Positions 46,684 to 56,114 of a stretch of DNA of 64,000 nucleotides are shown here, piece after piece. The stretch covers positions 1,612,001 through 1,676,000 of the forward strand of contig CAWAVW010000004.1 of the NCBI GenBank assembly GCA_963785585.1. Reading direction: 5' to 3'. A program made the translations under genes and the position numbers. Within the stretch, counting starts at the first letter, position 1, and every line of letters starts with the position of its first letter. The stretch is from Palsa-295 sp963785585. Lineage in GTDB: Bacteria > Acidobacteriota > Terriglobia > Acidiferrales > UBA7541. A model generated the notes under the pieces. That model was given only the letters and a program-made list of their open reading frames with translations. It made no database searches and was not told where the DNA came from.

Positions 46684-47130
46684 CTATCCCACGCGCTCCC
46701 AGGTGAGGCATGCATCGCGCGCCTGGCTATCGTTCACCGGCGTCAGAGCCAACTGCTTGCCTTTGAATTCGTAGGCGCGCGTAAACTCCTTTCCCACATC
46801 GCCGGGCCGCAAGCTGCCCTCCAGAAAATGCGTCACCCACTTCGTCGCCGTATCAACGGAGTACGTACCGTAGTAAGCGTAGTAGCCTTTGTAAGCGACT
46901 TGCACATCCTTCGCGGCGGGAAACCCTGCGGCGCCCGAAAACTCCGGCCGCGGATTTCGCATGATCTGCACGGCTACATGCCCCGACGCGTCGTAAATCA
47001 ATAGGCCCACGGGTCTTTCGCCGAAAAGCCGCGACTCCGACGATTCGATCGACACAAGCCGCCATGTGCCCACGAATGGGTTCGGTTCCGGCAGCCTTTT
47101 GTCGGTCCGGTGCGGGCCGCTGCGAGTCAT
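46684..47130 (-). CDS. Lipocalin-like domain protein
   Basis: 148 residues from the ATG at 47130 (AAGGGAA upstream); the frame extends upstream into non-conserved sequence. It has the lipocalin_5 opening FVGTWRLVSIE, then GERPVGLLIYDASGHVAVQIM and a barrel ending LTWERV. No signal peptide. Binds an unknown small ligand. Confidence 0.85.
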   Translation of the reverse strand: MTRSGPHRTDKRLPEPNPFVGTWRLVSIESSESRLFGERPVGLLIYDASGHVAVQIMRNPRPEFSGAAGFPAAKDVQVAYKGYYAYYGTYSVDTATKWVTHFLEGSLRPGDVGKEFTRAYEFKGKQLALTPVNDSQARDACLTWERVG

Positions 47131-47312
47131 GTCGAATTCCCTTCCCAAAATTTCGACCGGAAGTTTTGCACCCTCTCCATCGCCAGTCAACAGCAAGCGC
47201 CGGCATTCCCTGCGTTTCCGCCGACTGTACGGACGAACAGGTAATCCTCGCGTCAGAACAGTTTCCTCGCCGGAACATCCCGCTATGGAACGCAAAGCGC
47301 TCCGGAGGCGTC

Positions 47313-47321
47313 TGATAAAAT
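47313..47321 (+). promoter_or_regulatory. Extended -10 element
   Basis: TGA-TAAAAT 28 bases before the TTG start at 47350. Confidence 0.4.
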
Positions 47322-47349
47322 ACGAGAAGCACAATGATTCGGAGCCGTC

Positions 47350-47991
47350 TTGCAGCGGCGCTTTCACTCCATGAACATGAACCCATTTAATCGCGGGAAC
47401 GGTCGCGGAATCGGCGCTGACCCGCGCCATGCGGCCGGCGACAAGCTGCCCGCGCACCGGCTGACCATGGATATGGCGCGCGCGGAAACTCTGGCCTGCA
47501 TGATGGCGCACAGCCGTGCCGCCTCAAAAGTCGAAGTGGCCGACCTGCTCGCCGGGATGTACATGTACGAGTGGGATCGCCTGTCGAAATACTGGGAAGA
47601 CGAAGAAAAAGTCGAATCCTACCTGCAGCAAATTTGCCGCATCAGCCCGCAGCGCTGGCACTACTGGATTCAATTTCATCACCAGCAGAAAACCGCCGAG
47701 CTGAAACCGAGGAAGTGGAAATGGCCGGCCGGCAAAAAGAAATCGGCGGGCAACTCACCCCGCCTTCCCTATTCAACGGAGCTGCTCGCCGTCTTCGCAG
47801 CCGCGGAAGCGGCATCGCCAACGTCTGAAATTAACGGCGGCCGGTTGATTCCGGTCCTGACCATGGAATGCGTGCTGTTTTCGATTGCCAGCCGCACGGA
47901 TTCAGAAATCGGTCACCGCCTCGTCGCCGCCGGACTGAAGCTCGGCGCGCTCGAAGAAGAAGCCCGCAACCCGCGCCACGCCCCGCGTTAG
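47350..47991 (+). CDS. Conserved-looking hypothetical protein
   Basis: 213 residues. The TTG at 47350 has GGAG five bases upstream; an ATG at 47371 is the alternative. A helix-rich middle (LACMMAHSRAASKVEVADLLAG; YEWDRLSKYWEDEEKVESYL) precedes a basic segment (KPRKWKWPAGKKK) and a second helical part. No signal peptide or catalytic motif. Divergent from the lipocalin-like gene. Function not recognised. Confidence 0.7.
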   Translation: MQRRFHSMNMNPFNRGNGRGIGADPRHAAGDKLPAHRLTMDMARAETLACMMAHSRAASKVEVADLLAGMYMYEWDRLSKYWEDEEKVESYLQQICRISPQRWHYWIQFHHQQKTAELKPRKWKWPAGKKKSAGNSPRLPYSTELLAVFAAAEAASPTSEINGGRLIPVLTMECVLFSIASRTDSEIGHRLVAAGLKLGALEEEARNPRHAPR

Positions 47992-48030
47992 CCATCGCGC
48001 GGTGCAAGACACGCCGGGCGCTCTCTCACG

Positions 48031-48068
48031 TCTCCGTGAACTCTGCGCCTCTCGGTGTCCTCTGTGGT
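48031..48068. repeat. Dispersed-repeat-like tract (CTCCGTG / CTCTGCG / CCTCTGTGG)
   Basis: In the 123-base gap between convergent genes; resembles the CCTCTGTG-rich dispersed repeats met in several phyla. Only this one copy is clear in the window. Confidence 0.3.
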
Positions 48069-48114
48069 ACGTCTTTCGTGCCGCACGCGCCGCGAACAGA
48101 CCTCGTGCCTACCC

Positions 48115-49680
48115 CTAGATAATCATCTTGAAATGCGGCCACAACTCCGCCAGCGGCGCGCTCGGCTTTCTGCAAATGTAAATCGGCACATTCTGCTCGG
48201 CGAGCGTCGCATACGGCGACGAGATCTTCGCCACCAGCGTCGCCTCCCCAAACAGCTTGCTCAATTCCGCGGAGCGCTCGCCCACCAGAATCACGCACTG
48301 GCCGGAGTATCCGCGCGTACCCCAATCGTAATGGCTGTTGTGCCCGCTGATCGGCTTCGGTAGCCCAAGCTTGCCTCCGAAGTAATCGATCGCGCCCGCC
48401 TCGCCATAATTTCCCGCGATGATCGCGCAACCCGCTCGCTCCTCCGCCGGAATCGAGTAATACACTTTCGCCACGGCGCGCCCGAGATTGTCCCAGCCGA
48501 ACATGTCCGCGTAGAGCTGCGGGAGCTCGACCGGCTCGTCGCGCTCGGCCTTCACCGATTTTCCGTACGGCAGCGCGTTGGAATATTTCACAAACGTCGC
48601 CACAGGCAGCAGCGGCACGCCAAACGGCAGCGTCACCAATCCCACAACGATCAAGATCGCCGCGTACGCGATGCGGGCCCGATTCCACTTCGGCGCGCGC
48701 AGCACTCGCTCGATGGCCACGCCTCCCGCCGCCATCAACACCGGATACACCGGCAGTGCGTAATAGGATTTGCCGTCAAGCGCGATAAACACAACCAGCA
48801 CGATCAGGTACGCCCATCCGAGAAAACGAAAGTTGCGCCCCTCTGGCGCAAAAAAATACCAATACAGGCCGCCCAGCCAGATCGGCAGCGCCACGGGCTG
48901 CATGAACAGCACCTGCTCCCACAAGAATTCGAACGCGCTGATGTGCAGGATCTTGAATGCCTCGCCGTTGCGGACCACTTCAATTTGTGGCCACCCATGC
49001 GTCGCTTCCCAGATCAAGTTCGGCAGAAAAATCGCAAACGCAATCGCGCCGCCCAGCCAGATCCACCGCGACGTAAATGCATGCCATTGCCGCGTCAGCA
49101 GCAGGCCCACGACAATCGCGAAACCAAAGACGAGCATGGTGTGTTTGTTCTCAAGCCCAACGCCTGCAATCACACCAAACAGCAGCCACAATTTTGGGGA
49201 ACTGCCGTTCGCGATGCGAATCGCGATCCACGTGCACAGCGTCCAGATCAGCGGCTCAAACGCATTCATCGAGAAAAAACTGTCGAACGCCAGACACGCC
49301 GGAGCCAGCAGAATGGATCCCGCGGCCAAAAATTGCCCGAAAAGCCACGCGCCCAGCTCGCGCGCAATTCGCCCGGTCGTGTAAACCACCGCCGCGCCCG
49401 CGAGCACCGGCAGCAAACGAATTGCAAACATCGAATCGCCCAGGGTGTGCCGCGCAAGCCACGCCACCAGTGCCACGAGCGGAGGCTGGTCCACGTAGCC
49501 CCACGCCAAATGCTCTCCGCAGGCCATGTAATAAAATTCGTCGCGAAAAAATCCGTAGTGGTTGATCCCCGCAAACTGGATCAATACCTTCGCGAGCGCC
49601 ATCGCCAGCAGCAGCAGGCTCGAGCCGCTGCCTTGCGCCTCGGCGGACTTTTCCACCAACACTTTCGATGCGGAGCCCAC
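48115..49680 (-). CDS. GT39-like membrane glycosyltransferase (ArnT/PMT fold)
   Basis: 521 residues with about eleven TM helices. The first loop contains GFFRDEFYYMACGEHLAWGY, the DE-containing motif shared by PMT/ArnT enzymes, then YVDQPPLVALVAWL. A soluble C-terminal region follows the last TM. Transfers sugar from a polyprenyl-phosphate donor to protein or lipid in the periplasm; substrates unknown. GTG start. Confidence 0.88.
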   Translation of the reverse strand: MGSASKVLVEKSAEAQGSGSSLLLLAMALAKVLIQFAGINHYGFFRDEFYYMACGEHLAWGYVDQPPLVALVAWLARHTLGDSMFAIRLLPVLAGAAVVYTTGRIARELGAWLFGQFLAAGSILLAPACLAFDSFFSMNAFEPLIWTLCTWIAIRIANGSSPKLWLLFGVIAGVGLENKHTMLVFGFAIVVGLLLTRQWHAFTSRWIWLGGAIAFAIFLPNLIWEATHGWPQIEVVRNGEAFKILHISAFEFLWEQVLFMQPVALPIWLGGLYWYFFAPEGRNFRFLGWAYLIVLVVFIALDGKSYYALPVYPVLMAAGGVAIERVLRAPKWNRARIAYAAILIVVGLVTLPFGVPLLPVATFVKYSNALPYGKSVKAERDEPVELPQLYADMFGWDNLGRAVAKVYYSIPAEERAGCAIIAGNYGEAGAIDYFGGKLGLPKPISGHNSHYDWGTRGYSGQCVILVGERSAELSKLFGEATLVAKISSPYATLAEQNVPIYICRKPSAPLAELWPHFKMII

Positions 49681-49818
49681 GACCTTCCTCGTTCGGCGCC
49701 TTACCCCATCGCCGAAAACAGAAATCCCGGACCCGGAGTTTTCCTCCGCGGTCCGGGAACGAAACCTTCACACGCATTCATCCGCATTGCAAAACGCGGC
49801 GCATCCCTTCGCCGCGCG

Positions 49819-50376
49819 CTACGAAATCTTCACCGAGGTAATCCGGTCCAGTTTCGGGAAGTGCTTGTCCAGATACGGCTTTCCCAGAACCGTGATCGAG
49901 TGCTGGTCGGGCTGCTCGCCGTATCCGCTGTGAATTTTTTTCACCACATCAAGCCCGGACGTCACTTCGCCAAACGGCGCGAACCCCATCTTGTCGAGTT
50001 GGCCGTTGTTCCCGGTGTTGATGAAAAGCTGCGTCGTTCGCGTGTCCTTCCCTGCCGTCGCAAACGTGACGAAGCCCGGCTTATTGCTTTGCGTCACCGG
50101 ATCGTCCCTGAAGTTCGTGTTCCGCCAAAGTTTGCTCACTTCCGGATCGGCGTGCAATCCAAACTGCACCACGAATCCCGGAATCACGCGGAAGAAATGC
50201 GCGTCCGTGTAGAATCCGTGCTTCACCAGATTGTAGAAGCGGTCGGCTCCGAGCGGCGCCCACGCGCGCGTCACTTTGATCACAAACTCGCCCGCGGTGG
50301 TGCTGAACGTTGCGTTGAAAGTCTCCGGCGCTTTTTCGTTGAGTGTTTCCGGTTTTCCAAGCGTTGCCTCTGCCAT
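49819..50376 (-). CDS. Peptidyl-prolyl isomerase, cyclophilin type (cytoplasmic)
   Basis: 185 residues from an ATG with GAAGG upstream. Cyclophilin core: HFFRVIPGFVVQFG, TQLFINTGNNGQLD, FAPFGEVTSGLDVV. No signal peptide. Catalyses proline cis-trans isomerisation. It is closely related to the next gene, suggesting tandem duplication followed by different targeting. Confidence 0.93.
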   Translation of the reverse strand: MAEATLGKPETLNEKAPETFNATFSTTAGEFVIKVTRAWAPLGADRFYNLVKHGFYTDAHFFRVIPGFVVQFGLHADPEVSKLWRNTNFRDDPVTQSNKPGFVTFATAGKDTRTTQLFINTGNNGQLDKMGFAPFGEVTSGLDVVKKIHSGYGEQPDQHSITVLGKPYLDKHFPKLDRITSVKIS

Positions 50377-50445
50377 TTCCCTTCCCCCAAGGCGCACCAT
50401 CGTGCGCGATACCCCGATTTATAGGAATGCAAAATTCGAAAGCTG

Positions 50446-51219
50446 TCAGTTCGACGACGGCCCAGCTGCAGGCTTCTTCGCCGCGGGAGCGGTATGATGC
50501 ACCGGAGCGGCCGGAGCCGGCGAGGTGATCACCGCCGACACGATGTGATCCAGCTTCGGAAAGCTCTTATCGAGATACGCTTTGCCCTTCTCCGTGATCT
50601 CGCCCTGTTCCGGCTGTTCGCCGTACCCGCTGTAAATCTTCTGCACATTATCCATGCCTTCGGTGACTTGGCCGAAGGGAGCGAAACCCAACCCATCGAG
50701 CCGCGGATTATCGCCGAGGTTGATGAAAAGCTGCGTGGTGCGCGTGTTCGGTCCGGATGTGGCGAAAGTCAAAAATCCCGGATGATTGCTCTGCGTGACC
50801 GGATCGTCGGAAATCTTTGCGTCCTCCCAGGCTTTATTCACCGCCGGATTCGCGCTCAAACCAAATTGCACCACGAATCCCGGCACCACCCGAAAAAACG
50901 CCGCATTGGTGAAGTATCCGTGCTTCACCAGATTGTAAAACCGGTCCGCGCCGAGTGGAGCCCAGGCGCGCGTCACATGCACATCGAAATCTCCCGCCGT
51001 CGTCGTGAATTTCACCGTGAATTCGGGAGGCGCCTGCGCCTTCAGGGTTGCGGGATGCAACAACGCCGGATCCGTATGTGCTGCGGTAGTCGTCGTGTGG
51101 TGTACAGCCGTCGCAGGTTTTGCCGGAGTTACAGCGGGAGTCGTAGCTTGCGCCTGAAGCGCCACAGGAACTAGAGCGAGAGTTGCAACCATACAAAATT
51201 GCGCGAAAAAGGACTTCAC
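50446..51219 (-). CDS. Peptidyl-prolyl isomerase, cyclophilin type (exported)
   Basis: 257 residues with a signal peptide (cut near ALQAQA), a Thr/His/Ala-rich linker, the same cyclophilin core (FFRVVPGFVVQFG, TQLFINLGDNPRLD) and a Pro/Ala/His tail. Periplasmic folding factor. GTG start overlaps the dipeptidase stop as GTGA. Confidence 0.92.
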   Translation of the reverse strand: MKSFFAQFCMVATLALVPVALQAQATTPAVTPAKPATAVHHTTTTAAHTDPALLHPATLKAQAPPEFTVKFTTTAGDFDVHVTRAWAPLGADRFYNLVKHGYFTNAAFFRVVPGFVVQFGLSANPAVNKAWEDAKISDDPVTQSNHPGFLTFATSGPNTRTTQLFINLGDNPRLDGLGFAPFGQVTEGMDNVQKIYSGYGEQPEQGEITEKGKAYLDKSFPKLDHIVSAVITSPAPAAPVHHTAPAAKKPAAGPSSN

Positions 51220-52439
51220 GGCTTTCCTCCTAGCTTCTTTGCGGTGTTTTCCACGTCTTGCATCAACCGCAGAGTATTTCCACCCAAAATTTTCTGCACG
51301 TCGGCAGCGGCATAACCCTTCGCCAGAAGCGCGTTGGTAATTTGCGGAATGTCCGCGACGCTTTCCATTCCGTACGGCATATCCGCGCCATCAAAGTCAG
51401 ACCCGAGACCCACATGCTCCGCGCCCACCAGTTTAACAGCATGGTCGATGTGCTCGACGATCTTCGTCCAATCGACTTTCGGCAATTTTCCCGCAGCCAC
51501 GTAGTCGCGCACCACGTTGTCGGCTTCGATCAGCAGGCACGCTTCATTTCCGCCGCAGCGCTTTTTTGCTTCCGCTTCGATTTCCTTGCCGTATTCGGGA
51601 TGCGCCTTGTACGCGTTCGAATATTCCTGGCTCAGAAATCCGATATGGTAATTGATCTGAATCACGCCGCCCTTCGCCGCGAGGTCCTTGATCATCTGGT
51701 CCGTCATATTGCGCGGCGCATCGCAAATCGAGCGGCACGAGGAATGCGAAGCGATCACCGGAGCTTTGCTCGCGGCCAGCACGTCGTAGAACGTCTTGTC
51801 GGAGACGTGCGAAATATCCACCATCATCCCGAGCCTGTTCATCTCGGCGATCACCTGCTTGCCAAACGGCGTCATGCCGTCGTGCGCCGGCTTATCGCCG
51901 GAGGAATCTGCCCAGTCGGTGTTCACCGTGTGCGTGAGCGTCATGTATCGCGCGCCGAGCGAATAAAATTTGTCGAGGTTCGCGAGGTCGTTGTTGATCA
52001 TGTGACCGCCCTCAACGCCGATCAGCGCGGCAATCTTTTTCGCCGCGTACGCCCGGCGAATTTCCTCCGCCGTTCCGCACAGCACCAGATCGTTCGGGTG
52101 CGCGGCCACGGTGCGGCGCACCGCCTCGATTTGAGCCAGCGCCCGGTCCACGGCGGGCTGCCCCTTAACCGTGCCCGGAATCCAGATCGAAAAGAAAATC
52201 GCGTCCAGTCCGCCTTCGCGCATGCGCGGAATGTCCACACTGCCGTCCGCGTGCCGCGCGCCAAAATCAAACGCCTGATCGAGCAGCCGCTGCGTCGTGT
52301 CGTCATGCGTATCGATCACGATCGAGTGCGCCTGCAAATCCCGGGCCTGCTGCGAGATCGCCGTCTGCGATGCCATGGTCACTGCGAGAACACTCCCTCC
52401 GAACAAACAACATGCCGCAATCATGAGTGCACGGTTCAT
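51216..52439 (-). CDS. Membrane dipeptidase, peptidase family M19
   Basis: 407 residues with a signal peptide (1-24). Renal-dipeptidase features: IDTHDD (first zinc site), GVEGGHMI (bridging Glu), DISHVSD, IASHSSCRSI and GLGSDFDGA. Hydrolyses dipeptides, often with D-residues at the C-terminus. Coupled to the exported cyclophilin. Confidence 0.93.
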   Translation of the reverse strand: MNRALMIAACCLFGGSVLAVTMASQTAISQQARDLQAHSIVIDTHDDTTQRLLDQAFDFGARHADGSVDIPRMREGGLDAIFFSIWIPGTVKGQPAVDRALAQIEAVRRTVAAHPNDLVLCGTAEEIRRAYAAKKIAALIGVEGGHMINNDLANLDKFYSLGARYMTLTHTVNTDWADSSGDKPAHDGMTPFGKQVIAEMNRLGMMVDISHVSDKTFYDVLAASKAPVIASHSSCRSICDAPRNMTDQMIKDLAAKGGVIQINYHIGFLSQEYSNAYKAHPEYGKEIEAEAKKRCGGNEACLLIEADNVVRDYVAAGKLPKVDWTKIVEHIDHAVKLVGAEHVGLGSDFDGADMPYGMESVADIPQITNALLAKGYAAADVQKILGGNTLRLMQDVENTAKKLGGKP

Positions 52440-52571
52440 CGGCTCACCGAAAATGCCTTTGGGATTCTACGACACGCGAGGGCCAAACTGTACCGGGTTT
52501 GCTTGGAAAGGAAACATCGAAGTGACGACCCGCGAAGCGATCTCGCAAGCCCGCAAAAAAGAGCGTCTGCC

Positions 52572-53354
52572 CTAGCCTTCGGGCTGCGACGAGCCTTGTT
52601 TCTTGCCGCCGGTGAAAAAAGACTTGATCGTGTGGCGCAGCACCTGGCCATTCACGGCCGCAAGCGATTCGGTGAGAGGAATTCCCTTCGGGCAAACCTT
52701 CACGCAGTTCTGCGCGTTGTCGCAATCTTCAATTCCGCCCGGGCCCATCAATGCTTCGAGCCGTTCGCTCGCGTGCATCGCGCCCGTGGGATGCATATTG
52801 AACAGGCGCACCTGGCTGACGATCGCCGCTCCCACAAAATTGTCGTTCTCGTTCACCTTGGGGCAAATTTCCAGGCAGTTTCCGCAGGTAATGCAGCGCG
52901 AGAGCGGATATCCCTCTTCCTGCTTCTCGGGAGCCATGCGCGGTCCCGGCCCCAGATCGTAGGTGCCGTCGATCGGAATCCAGCACTTGGTGCGCTTCAA
53001 ATCCTCGAACATCTTGCTGCGATCGACCTGCAAATCGCGAATCAGAGGAAATTTCGTCAGCGGTTCCAGGCGAATCGGCTTTTCGAGTTCATCCACCAGA
53101 GCCGTGCAAGCCTGCCGCGGCTTTCCGTTGATGATCATCGCGCACGCGCCGCAGACTTCTTCCAGGCAGTTGGCGTCGTAGCTCAGCGGACTGGTTTCGC
53201 GTCCGTCTTTCGTAAACGGCCGCTCGGCAATATCGCGCAGGCAAATAATGACGTTCATGTGAGGACGGTAGCGCAGCTCAAATTCTTCCCAGCGGACTTT
53301 CTCGTCCTGCCGCTGCTGCCGCTTGATGCGAACGATGAACGTTTTCTCTGCCAT
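52572..53354 (-). CDS. sdhB: Succinate dehydrogenase iron-sulfur subunit
   Basis: 260 residues. [2Fe-2S] ligands in CLEEVCGAC plus a later Cys, and two ferredoxin-type sets (CITCGNCLEICPK; CDNAQNCVKVCPKG). Passes electrons from SdhA to the quinone site in SdhC. Twenty-one bases after sdhA. Confidence 0.95.
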   Translation of the reverse strand: MAEKTFIVRIKRQQRQDEKVRWEEFELRYRPHMNVIICLRDIAERPFTKDGRETSPLSYDANCLEEVCGACAMIINGKPRQACTALVDELEKPIRLEPLTKFPLIRDLQVDRSKMFEDLKRTKCWIPIDGTYDLGPGPRMAPEKQEEGYPLSRCITCGNCLEICPKVNENDNFVGAAIVSQVRLFNMHPTGAMHASERLEALMGPGGIEDCDNAQNCVKVCPKGIPLTESLAAVNGQVLRHTIKSFFTGGKKQGSSQPEG

Positions 53355-53375
53355 GGTGCCTCTCGTGTGCCCCGA

Positions 53376-55163
53376 CTACTTTGCCGCCGTGTATTTCCGC
53401 TCGCGCAGTGGAAGCAGCGAAGTATCCACCGATTCGTACTGCAGCGTTATGTTGCCGTTGTTGTAGCTGGCGATGGTCGTCTTCAGCCAGTTCGCGTCGT
53501 CGCGCTCCGGGAATTCCGGCTTGTAGTGCGCTCCGCGCGTCTCGTTGCGCGCCAGCGCGCCGAGAGTGATCACCTTTGCCAGCACCAGCATGTTTCCCAG
53601 TTCGCGCACAAAATTCAAAGTCTGGTTCGCCCACTGCGTGCGGTCCTGCAGATTGATGCGCGTGAACCGGTCGCTCAATTCGTCCAGCTTCACCAGCGTC
53701 TTCTGCAAATTGGCGTTGTAGCGAATCACGGTCACGTTCTCGGTCATCACTTCCCCGAGCTCGCGCCAGATCGTCAGCGGATTCTCGGTTCCGGTGTGCT
53801 GGTTCAGCAGCGCGTCGGAAATATCCTGCTGCCGCACGCGTTCTCGTTCGTACACCGCGGGATCGGTCGAATCGCAGGTTTTCCCCAGAGCGCGCGCATA
53901 GCGCACCGCCGCCGGCCCCGCAATGCCGCCGCCGAATATGCACGAAACCAACGAGTTCGCGCCCAGCCGGTTTGCGCCGTGATACTGGTATTCGCATTCC
54001 CCCGCCGCGTACACGCCCGGAATGTTCGTCGCCTGGTTTTCGTTGTCCACCCACAACCCGCCCATCGTGTAATGCATCGCCGGAAAAACCTTCATCGGCT
54101 CCACGTGCGGGTCCACGCCCACGAACTTTTCGTAAATCTCCAGAATTCCTTCGAGTTTCTTTTCCAGCACTTCGCGCGGGATATGCGTCACGTCCAGATA
54201 CACAGCAGGCTCGCCCACAAGCCCCATCTTCATTTCATACACAATCTTGTGAATCGCTCGCGTCGCTACGTCGCGCGGAACCAGGTTGCCGTACTTCGGA
54301 TACCACTCCTCGAGGAAGTAGAACCGTTCGTTTTCCGGAATCGTCCGCGCGGGCCGCGGATCCTGCGGAGTCTTCGGCACCCACACGCGTCCGCCTTCGC
54401 CGCGCGCCGATTCGCTCATCAGCCGGCACTTGTCTTCGCCCGGAATCGCCGTGGGATGAACCTGAATGAATTCGCCGTTCGCGTAATACGCGCCTTGTTG
54501 GAATAAAGCCGACTGCGCCGAGCCCGTGCAAACCACCGAATTCGTGGAACGGCCGAAGATCGCGCCGATTCCGCCGGTGCAGAAAATCGCCGCATCGCAC
54601 GGAAACGTCTTGATCACCATCGTTTTCAAATCCATCGCGCAGATGCCGCGACACACGCCCTCATCGTCGAGTACGGCGGAAAGAAACGTCCAGCCTTCGA
54701 ACTTCTGCACTTTGCCTTCGGATTCGTAGCGCCGCACCTGCTCATCGAGCGCGTACAGCAACTGCTGGCCGGTTGTGGCCCCGGCAAACGCCGTTCGGTG
54801 ATAGAGCGTCCCGCCGAATCGCCTGAAATCCAGCAACCCTTCCGGCGTGCGGTTGAACATCACGCCCATCCGGTCGAGCAGATCAATAATTGCGGGAGCG
54901 GCTTCGCACATCGACTTCACCAGGCCCTGATTCGCCAGGAAATCGCCGCCGTAAATCGTGTCGTCGAAATGTTTCCAGGTGGAGTCGCCCTCGCCCTTCA
55001 AATTCTTCGCCGCGTTGATGCCGCCCTGTGCGCACACCGAATGCGAGCGCTTCACCGGCACGATCGAAAACAGGCTCACGGGCACCCCGGACTCCGCCAC
55101 GCGAATCGTGGCCATCAATCCCGCGAGGCCCCCGCCAACAATAATGATTTTCGGCCCGCTCAC
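53376..55163 (-). CDS. sdhA: Succinate dehydrogenase flavoprotein subunit
   Basis: 595 residues from a GTG (GGAGG upstream) that overlaps the sdhC stop as GTGA; the frame continues upstream inside sdhC without support. FAD-binding IIIVGGGLAGLMA, covalent-flavin HSVCAQGGINAA, substrate residues in HPTAIPG and RGEGG, and YHGANRLGANSL. Oxidises succinate to fumarate. Confidence 0.96.
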   Translation of the reverse strand: MSGPKIIIVGGGLAGLMATIRVAESGVPVSLFSIVPVKRSHSVCAQGGINAAKNLKGEGDSTWKHFDDTIYGGDFLANQGLVKSMCEAAPAIIDLLDRMGVMFNRTPEGLLDFRRFGGTLYHRTAFAGATTGQQLLYALDEQVRRYESEGKVQKFEGWTFLSAVLDDEGVCRGICAMDLKTMVIKTFPCDAAIFCTGGIGAIFGRSTNSVVCTGSAQSALFQQGAYYANGEFIQVHPTAIPGEDKCRLMSESARGEGGRVWVPKTPQDPRPARTIPENERFYFLEEWYPKYGNLVPRDVATRAIHKIVYEMKMGLVGEPAVYLDVTHIPREVLEKKLEGILEIYEKFVGVDPHVEPMKVFPAMHYTMGGLWVDNENQATNIPGVYAAGECEYQYHGANRLGANSLVSCIFGGGIAGPAAVRYARALGKTCDSTDPAVYERERVRQQDISDALLNQHTGTENPLTIWRELGEVMTENVTVIRYNANLQKTLVKLDELSDRFTRINLQDRTQWANQTLNFVRELGNMLVLAKVITLGALARNETRGAHYKPEFPERDDANWLKTTIASYNNGNITLQYESVDTSLLPLRERKYTAAK

Positions 55164-55810
55164 TGGACGTAACCTCCGAGCGGAAACTTTCCGAAGTGCA
55201 TGCCCACCACAATCGCGATGCCCGCAAACGCAATCGAGACGCCCACAAAGGCTCCCAGCAATCCAAACGCGCGTTGCGACGTCTGGCTCACCGCGATGCC
55301 CCACTTACACGCAAAATTCCAGATCCCGTTGCCCAGGTGAAACGCCGAAGCCAAAAGTCCCACAACGTAGAACGTCAGATTCATCGGGCTGAGCATGAAC
55401 TGTTGCACGTCGGCATAGGCCGTCATTCCGTGGCCCAGAAACCTCTGCGTGTAAAGGTGCCAGCCGATAAACAAAAACGCGATCATTCCCGTCCACCGTT
55501 GCAGTACGTACATCCAGTTCGACATCCACGGATGCGACAGCACGTTCGACTTGCCCTTCCACCAGATGTACATCCCGTACAGGCTGTGAAACAGCAGCGG
55601 CACCCAAAGCACGCCGGTCTCCACCAGGATTCGCCACGGCACCTGCTGCAACTCGCGCGATACGGTGTCGTATTTCGCCACGCTTACCAGCGCGTAGCTG
55701 TTTGACCAGATGTGTTCGGCTAAAAATGCGCCAATCGGAACAATTCCACTGAGGGATTGCAGTTTGTCGAGGATGTAACTCGTTTTGGAAGTATTTGCAG
55801 CGACCGCCAT
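55160..55810 (-). CDS. sdhC: Succinate dehydrogenase cytochrome b558 subunit (type B)
   Basis: 216 residues with five TM helices and conserved heme His residues (AEHIWSN, LFHSLYGMY, GWHLYTQ, ASAFHLGNG). One large SdhC and no SdhD is the diheme Bacillus/Wolinella type. Head of sdhCAB. Confidence 0.94.
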   Translation of the reverse strand: MAVAANTSKTSYILDKLQSLSGIVPIGAFLAEHIWSNSYALVSVAKYDTVSRELQQVPWRILVETGVLWVPLLFHSLYGMYIWWKGKSNVLSHPWMSNWMYVLQRWTGMIAFLFIGWHLYTQRFLGHGMTAYADVQQFMLSPMNLTFYVVGLLASAFHLGNGIWNFACKWGIAVSQTSQRAFGLLGAFVGVSIAFAGIAIVVGMHFGKFPLGGYVQ

Positions 55811-56114
55811 GCACGCTCCGAAGGTGAACCACGCGTACTGACTGAAAGTTTAGTATAGGGTTCGTCCCGAACCTTTGCAAGAACCACGCACACTGTTTTT
55901 AACTTCGGAAGATTCGGATTTGCCGAATTTTTTGACCGTCAGACCTGGAAACGGCGGGCCGTCTCCGTCGAAGTCAACTCCCCTCCAAGTCGCGCCTTCT
56001 CCGGCGATCGCCACTCGCTCGGCGGTCATTTGTAGATTGGAAACACGGCCGAAAAACCTCCGGCAGGGCCCCTTTTTCTGTGTGCTAAATTGGAACGAAT
56101 CGAAGGAACCGACC
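55811..56114. other. Divergent control region sdhC / GAF gene
   Basis: 304 bases, no ORF with support. Carries the sdh promoter and, for the GAF gene, an extended -10 TGC-TAAATT at 56083-56091. Confidence 0.5.
55852..55880 (-). promoter_or_regulatory. Promoter of sdhCAB
   Basis: TTGCAA (55880-55875), 17-base spacer, TATACT (55857-55852) on the minus strand; leader about 35 bases. Confidence 0.65.

Noticed and set aside
51258..54506. A 1,082-codon open frame on the plus strand
   Set aside because: It lies antisense to the dipeptidase, sdhB and sdhA, whose motifs are complete; the frame is a by-product of codon bias.
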